Under the pieces are notes generated by a model, which was not told the origin of the DNA, ran no database searches, and worked only from the letters and a program-made list of their open reading frames with translations. The position numbers were made by a program, and so were the translations under genes. Shown piece after piece: positions 59,796-64,000 of a DNA stretch of 64,000 nt (position 1 is the stretch's first letter; every line of letters begins with the position of its first letter). The stretch is from Blattabacterium cuenoti (lineage in GTDB: Bacteria; Bacteroidota; Bacteroidia; Flavobacteriales; Blattabacteriaceae). Location: positions 560,953 to 624,952 of the forward strand of contig NZ_CP059215.1 in assembly GCF_014252295.1 (NCBI RefSeq), given 5' to 3'.

Positions 59796-60669
59796 GACGA
59801 AAAAAATATTTTCTAGTTTTCAATAAATTAAAAATACCAAAAATAATAAAAGGAATACTAAGTAATTGTCCTGTATTTAAAGATAAAAAATTCAAAATTT
59901 CTTTTCCTTGTGGTTCTTTTAAAAATTCTAATAAAAAACGTGAAGACCAAAGAAAAGTAAAAAATATTCCAGATAAAAATCCACTATAAATCTGTTTCCC
60001 TTTATAATAATATAAATACCACAACAATAAAAAAATAAAAAAATAACTAATAGATTCATATATTTGTGCAGGATGTCTAGGAACTATTTCTCCATACTCT
60101 GTATCCATTTGTATAAATTTCACGGACCATGGTAATTTTGCACTACATGGCTTTCCTACTATTTCAGAATTAAAAAAATTTCCTATTCTGATAAAAACAG
60201 ATGATAAAGCTACAGCAATGCATAATCTGTCACATATCCAAACAAAAGATTTTTTAATTATTTTTTTGCTATAAAAAAAACTGGATAAAATGATACCTAT
60301 AGTTGCTCCATGACTAGATAATCCTCTATATCCAATGAACTCGTATCCTTTAATAAAACCTAATAAATAATAATTACTTCGTTCTCTAACAGGAAATAGA
60401 GCTTCTATCCAATGATCCGAAAAATATGAAAAATCATAAAATAAAACCTGTCCTAATCTTGCACCAACAATAGTTCCAAAAAAAGTACATATTAATAAAG
60501 GATCCAAATATTTTTTATGTATATTTTCATTCTTGAAAATAAAATTCATAATATACCATCCCAATAGAAAAGAAATAATGAACATTATGCTATAAATATG
60601 AATAGAAAAATCTTTCCATAAAGAAAATTTATAAATAGGATCCCAATTGATATATTCTAACATTTTCAT
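59782..60669 (-). CDS. lgt: Prolipoprotein diacylglyceryl transferase
   Basis: Integral membrane enzyme attaching diacylglycerol to the lipobox Cys. 295 residues and about seven membrane helices. The family motifs are TIVGARLGQVLFYD near residue 70, YRGLSSHGATIGII (HGG-type loop, here HGA), DRLCIAVALSSVFIRIGNFFNSEIVGKP, and RHPAQIYES. Either of two closely spaced ATGs (60669 or 60663) could be used. It implies that lipoproteins are still made, which fits the LolC/E-like permease. Confidence 0.92.
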   Translation of the reverse strand: MKMLEYINWDPIYKFSLWKDFSIHIYSIMFIISFLLGWYIMNFIFKNENIHKKYLDPLLICTFFGTIVGARLGQVLFYDFSYFSDHWIEALFPVRERSNYYLLGFIKGYEFIGYRGLSSHGATIGIILSSFFYSKKIIKKSFVWICDRLCIAVALSSVFIRIGNFFNSEIVGKPCSAKLPWSVKFIQMDTEYGEIVPRHPAQIYESISYFFIFLLLWYLYYYKGKQIYSGFLSGIFFTFLWSSRFLLEFLKEPQGKEILNFLSLNTGQLLSIPFIIFGIFNLLKTRKYFFRHEKN

Positions 60670-60683
60670 AAAAAAATTAAGTC

Positions 60684-60905
60684 CTAAGTTATAGGAGGAT
60701 CAAAACCTGAATTTCCCCATGGATTACACTGAATAATTCTTTTAAAACCCATAAAAAAAGCTTTAAAAATATTATCTTTTTTTAAGAAAAAAATCATATA
60801 ATCCGAACAAGTAGGGATGTATCGACAGTTGTTCCCTATCCATGGAGATATACAAATTTTATATAATTGAATACTTTTTATGAAAAAATTTCTTATAATG
60901 TTCAT
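60684..60905 (-). CDS. yidD: Membrane protein insertion efficiency factor YidD
   Basis: 73 residues. Signature: YKICISPWIGNNCRYIPTCS, then FKRIIQCNPWGNSGFDP, with the conserved Cys, Arg and Pro positions. YidD aids YidC-mediated insertion. It is often near rpmH in other bacteria, but here rpmH is 12 kb away. It lies 14 bases upstream of lgt. Confidence 0.92.
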   Translation of the reverse strand: MNIIRNFFIKSIQLYKICISPWIGNNCRYIPTCSDYMIFFLKKDNIFKAFFMGFKRIIQCNPWGNSGFDPPIT

Positions 60906-60990
60906 ACTAATATAGATTTTATGAAAAAAAACTCACTTTTTATTCGGTAAATTTAATACTTTGTGCGAGTTATACAATACACAAGAATAA

Positions 60991-61761
60991 CTATTTCTTT
61001 TTTAAGAAGACATTTATTTCATTATAAAAATCTATTGGATTATCTATATGGATCCAATGTTTTGCCCTATTGATAGTTAAAATTTTTGCTTTCGGAAATA
61101 AATTGAAAATATAATCATAATCTTTAAAAGGGATATAATTAGAATTTTCTCCACGCAAAAAAAGTGAGGGACCATTATACAATCCTCTTTCAATTTTGTA
61201 ACGAATCAAACGATCATAATTTTTTTCAATTCCAAATAAAAAAAAACGAAAGGAAAGTTTTCCATTATTTCTTCTATGAGTACACTTTAAAAAAAATAAC
61301 CTAGTTTTTTTGTTTAAAATCCATGGTTCAAGAAATATATCAAGATCTTTTTTTGTTTTAATAATATCAAAATCAACTTTTTTTAAAGTATTAATTAAAT
61401 TTTTCTTATCCGAATGTATATAAGAATTAGGACTAATATCTACAATAATAATTTTTTTTGGAATACAAGGATATTTTGTAGAAAACGTCATAACAGATTT
61501 TCCTCCCATAGAATGTCCTAATAATATAGGATGATCTAACCTATGATAATATATATAATTTAATATATCTTTTGATATAAGGTCATAATCCATTTTTTTT
61601 GAAAAAAAACTTTTCCCATGATTTCTAATATCTATTAAATGAATTTGATAAAATTTATTAAATTCTTTAGCAAAAGAATTCCAATTCTCTCCATTTCCAA
61701 ATAATCCATGAAAAACTAAAATAGGAATACCAGATCCAAAAATTCTAGAATGTAGTATCAT
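60991..61761 (-). CDS. Alpha/beta hydrolase (YbfF-like esterase)
   Basis: 256 residues with the hydrolase fold. The oxyanion region is VFHGLFGNGENW near residue 17, the nucleophile elbow is LLGHSMGGKSVM near residue 83, and the catalytic His is in NRAKHWIHIDNP near 235. The DIRNHGKS motif matches the YbfF/PGAP-like esterase group. Its substrate is unknown. In Flavobacteriia it commonly neighbours pdxJ; here the two genes overlap by 17 bases. Confidence 0.86.
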   Translation of the reverse strand: MILHSRIFGSGIPILVFHGLFGNGENWNSFAKEFNKFYQIHLIDIRNHGKSFFSKKMDYDLISKDILNYIYYHRLDHPILLGHSMGGKSVMTFSTKYPCIPKKIIIVDISPNSYIHSDKKNLINTLKKVDFDIIKTKKDLDIFLEPWILNKKTRLFFLKCTHRRNNGKLSFRFFLFGIEKNYDRLIRYKIERGLYNGPSLFLRGENSNYIPFKDYDYIFNLFPKAKILTINRAKHWIHIDNPIDFYNEINVFLKKK

Positions 61762-62518
61762 TTTTTATTACTTTATTTTTTATTCCACTTTCATTCATAT
61801 CAATTCTATGAATTCTCTTCAAATAACTTTGAATTGTATTTTCTAATCCCATATATAAAGATTCACTAATTAAAGCATGTCCTACGGACACTTCTGATAG
61901 ATAAGGTATTTTTTCAATCAAAAAAGAAATATTATCTAAATTCAAATCGTGACCCGCGTTGATAAGCATACCGTTTTTAACAGCTTCTTTTGCAGTTTGA
62001 ATATAAGGATTAATAGAACTCCATTCTTTTTTAGCATATCCAATAGAAAAATTACCAGTATGTAATTCTATTCTATCTGATCCTGTTTTCGCCGCATATA
62101 TAACTAATTCTGGATTTGGATCTAAAAATATAGAAGTTCTAATTCCAAAATTTTTTAATTTTTTTATTTTTCGAGTTAAAAAATGATAATGATTAATCGT
62201 ATTCCATCCTGAACTTGAAGTAAGTGCATTATATTTATCAGGAACTAAAGTAACTTGATCAGGTTTGATTTTCAATACTAATTCCATAAATTTATCAGTT
62301 GGGTTCCCTTCAATATTTAATTCCGTTTTTATTACAGAACGAATATCATGAACATCCTGATATGTAATATGTCTCTCATCAGGTCTAGGATGAATAGTTA
62401 TCCCATGGCTTCCAAATTTTTGAACGTCTATTGCTACTTGCAAAAGATTTGGAGTGGCCCCTCCTCTTGCATTTCTTAATGTAGCAATTTTATTTAAATT
62501 GACACTTAATTTTACCAT
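61745..62518 (-). CDS. pdxJ: Pyridoxine 5'-phosphate synthase
   Basis: Condenses 1-deoxy-D-xylulose 5-phosphate with the PdxA product. The 257 residues show LSVNLNKIATLRNARGGATP, the active-site HPRPDERHIT, VTLVPDKYNALTSSSGWN, ELHTGNF, INAGHDLNLDN and SVGHALISESLYMGLE. All expected catalytic positions are retained. It is the ring-closing step of the B6 pathway and supports synthesis of PLP for enzymes such as SufS and SpeA in this same window. Confidence 0.95.
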   Translation of the reverse strand: MVKLSVNLNKIATLRNARGGATPNLLQVAIDVQKFGSHGITIHPRPDERHITYQDVHDIRSVIKTELNIEGNPTDKFMELVLKIKPDQVTLVPDKYNALTSSSGWNTINHYHFLTRKIKKLKNFGIRTSIFLDPNPELVIYAAKTGSDRIELHTGNFSIGYAKKEWSSINPYIQTAKEAVKNGMLINAGHDLNLDNISFLIEKIPYLSEVSVGHALISESLYMGLENTIQSYLKRIHRIDMNESGIKNKVIKNDTTF

Positions 62519-62540
62519 TTCATCTCTTCTCTTTCTCTTC

Positions 62541-63812
62541 TTATCTTAACAAAAATTCTTTTTTAGTAACTTGAGTTACTTCCAAATTAAACTCTTTGGC
62601 TATTGTTAATAAATGATCAAAAACATTGGCTTGTATTTGTTCATATTTAATAGATTCAGATGTGTTTGTAAAACAATATAATTCAATAGGAAGACCGTAA
62701 GGAGTAGGCTCTAAGTGTCTGACCATAAGAGTTTCTGATTTTGATATTTTTGGATGTTGATACAAATATTCCAAAGCATACTGACGAAATAAACCAATAT
62801 TCGTTAATCTCCTTTCATTAATATCTATGCGAATATCAACATTTTTTTCTTTATTGAAAATATCTATTTCTTTTTGCTTTTTTTGAATATAATTTTTAAT
62901 TAAATAAACATGTTGAAACTTTTTTAGTTTATCTGAGTTACAAAAATGAAAAGATTGTATATTAAATAAAATAGATCTTTTTATTCTACGTATGTTTCTT
63001 TGACGCATAACTTCAAAATTAGTAACTGCAGTAGAAATTAAATCATAAGTAGGGACACTAGTTATAGTTTTATCAAAATTCTCTATTTTAGCAGAAGTTA
63101 AATTTATTTCTATCACTGTTCCTTCTATGCTGTATTTTGGAATTCCTATCCAATCACCTACTTTTATCATTTTAGTAGATGCCATTTGAACTCCAGAAAC
63201 AAATCCAAGAATAGTATCTCTGAAAACAAGGATAACGATAGCAGTTATAGCACCTAAACTGGTAAGAACAGTGATTAAATCATTTTTTGTAAGAATAGCA
63301 ATAATAACCAATACACAAAATATAATCGATACAATTTTTAGTAATTGTGAAAAAGAGCGAACTGCTATTGTTTGGTGGTTATTTTCACTTGTAGCTATTC
63401 TCATAATAGAATTAATTACTCTAATCAAAAATTGCAATACAATTAAAACAAACAATATGTCAAATATTTTTTTTAAATAAATGACAATAGTGTAATAATT
63501 TTTAAAAAAAGGTTCTATTAACAAAAAACAAATAGATAAAGGAAAAAAATGAGCTAAACTATCAAAAACTTTATTTTCATATAAAATGTTATCCCAAATA
63601 AAATGAGTAGAATTTATAATTCTTCTTCCTATGAAACGGACTCCTTTATTGAAAATAAATTCTAAAATTATTAATAAAATAGTAAAAAGTAATAGTTTAC
63701 CAACTATGATAAGAATTATACTCCCCCATTTTCTCCAATCTAAATTTTGAAATAATTCATAAATTCCTTGGAATTGAAAAATTTTTACTAATATTTTTTC
63801 ATACATAAACAT
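62541..63812 (-). CDS. MscS-family mechanosensitive channel
   Basis: 423 residues. Four to five N-terminal helices (from about 30 to 220) are followed by the MscS pore and beta domain: LTSLGAITAIVILVFRDTIL, then GVQMASTKMIKVGDWIGIP and GTVIEINLTSAKIENFDKTI. The C-terminal domain has PTPYGLPIELYCFTNTS. It resembles the longer flavobacterial MscS proteins and would protect the cell from osmotic shock, plausibly important when living in host cytoplasm. Confidence 0.88.
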   Translation of the reverse strand: MFMYEKILVKIFQFQGIYELFQNLDWRKWGSIILIIVGKLLLFTILLIILEFIFNKGVRFIGRRIINSTHFIWDNILYENKVFDSLAHFFPLSICFLLIEPFFKNYYTIVIYLKKIFDILFVLIVLQFLIRVINSIMRIATSENNHQTIAVRSFSQLLKIVSIIFCVLVIIAILTKNDLITVLTSLGAITAIVILVFRDTILGFVSGVQMASTKMIKVGDWIGIPKYSIEGTVIEINLTSAKIENFDKTITSVPTYDLISTAVTNFEVMRQRNIRRIKRSILFNIQSFHFCNSDKLKKFQHVYLIKNYIQKKQKEIDIFNKEKNVDIRIDINERRLTNIGLFRQYALEYLYQHPKISKSETLMVRHLEPTPYGLPIELYCFTNTSESIKYEQIQANVFDHLLTIAKEFNLEVTQVTKKEFLLR

Positions 63813-64000
63813 AAACGAAATTCTATTCTTATTTCTATTTCTCAGAAATACTGATTTTTATTAAAAAACTAGAAGTTTTTTTTCAAAAATTTTATTTCTT
63901 TACTGTCTTGCCAGATTGAATAATATAATAGATATTGGATTTATTTCTTACTTACTAGTAAAAGATAAAAATTTTGATATAATTTTTAAATTTTAAATTT
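63813..64000. other. Terminal 188 bases without a recognised gene
   Basis: AT-rich end of the window. Six-frame reading gives only short, stop-rich stretches. It carries a hairpin (63863-63881) and probably the mscS promoter. Confidence 0.5.
63863..63881. terminator. Candidate hairpin terminator at window end
   Basis: AAAAAACT-AGA-AGTTTTTT: an 8-base stem with a 3-base loop. On the + strand the right arm continues as TT, giving an eight-T run. It could serve a leftward gene beyond the window edge or arise by chance in AT-rich DNA. Confidence 0.4.

Noticed and set aside
63900..64000. Tail of another coding gene at the window edge
   Set aside because: All frames contain stops within short distances and no family pattern was recognised.

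Overview
The window is a gene-dense, strongly AT-rich stretch of a reduced Bacteroidota (Flavobacteriales) genome. It most resembles Blattabacterium, the obligate fat-body endosymbiont of cockroaches. Lineage evidence: an LpxC-FabZ fusion, a long SecA of about 1090 residues, a short ATP synthase epsilon subunit beside a lone beta subunit, a DUF2795 protein upstream of secA, a single-chain GlyRS, and a free-standing HsdR_N protein. Reduction evidence: intergenic gaps of a few bases, overlapping convergent genes, poly-A tracts inside genes, no mobile elements, no CRISPR array, and amino-acid and cofactor pathways kept intact. The genus is inferred from gene content, not from a search.

Layout. 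1-8.4 kb: rnc (cut by the window edge), fabF, acpP, pckA, ribE, pdxA, atpC-atpD, ribF. 8.35-11 kb: an AddB-like PD-(D/E)XK nuclease gene split by a frameshift at an A11 tract. 11-15.3 kb: the leucine operon leuA-leuC-leuD-leuB. 15.4-22.3 kb: a helical-repeat protein, a small membrane protein, tyrS, era, clpB. 22.3-28.8 kb: prfB, speA-speB, cmk-fabG-menD. 28.8-35.1 kb: a SanA/YdcF-like protein, secA, DUF2795, fmt, hup, pdxH. 35.2-42.5 kb: tRNA-Met, dnaN-pheT, glyS, trxB, HsdR_N protein, gapA. 42.5-48.2 kb: lepA, tRNA-Arg(CCG), pth, sucD, efp, lpxC-fabZ, a mini membrane ORF, rpmH. 48.2-53.2 kb: M14 peptidase, CPBP protease, rnz, a LolC/E-like permease, rbfA. 53.3-64 kb: two tRNAs, rpmA-rplU, the suf operon (sufA-B-C-D-S), DUF192, lgt, yidD, an alpha/beta hydrolase, pdxJ, an MscS channel.

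Functionally the segment provides leucine for the host, riboflavin/FAD and vitamin B6 (pdxA, pdxJ and pdxH are all present but dispersed), menaquinone (menD), Fe-S cluster assembly, fatty-acid synthesis (fabF, fabG, fabZ, acpP), gluconeogenic carbon flow (pckA, gapA, sucD) and much of the translation apparatus. The speA-speB pair should convert arginine to putrescine and urea, which would suit the urea/urease nitrogen recycling known from Blattabacterium.

The most unusual observations are: (i) rpmH (L34), normally essential, is out of frame by one base at an A6 run; (ii) the nuclease gene is interrupted only at an A11 run, with uninterrupted coding on both sides, which suggests rescue by slippage; (iii) two protein genes, pth and rpmA, each run into a downstream tRNA-Arg gene and use tRNA bases T8-A9-G10 as their stop codon; (iv) the LpxC half of LpxC-FabZ has lost catalytic residues and a segment while the FabZ half is intact; (v) pheT lacks its N-terminal tRNA-binding OB domain; (vi) prfB lacks the usual autoregulatory frameshift.
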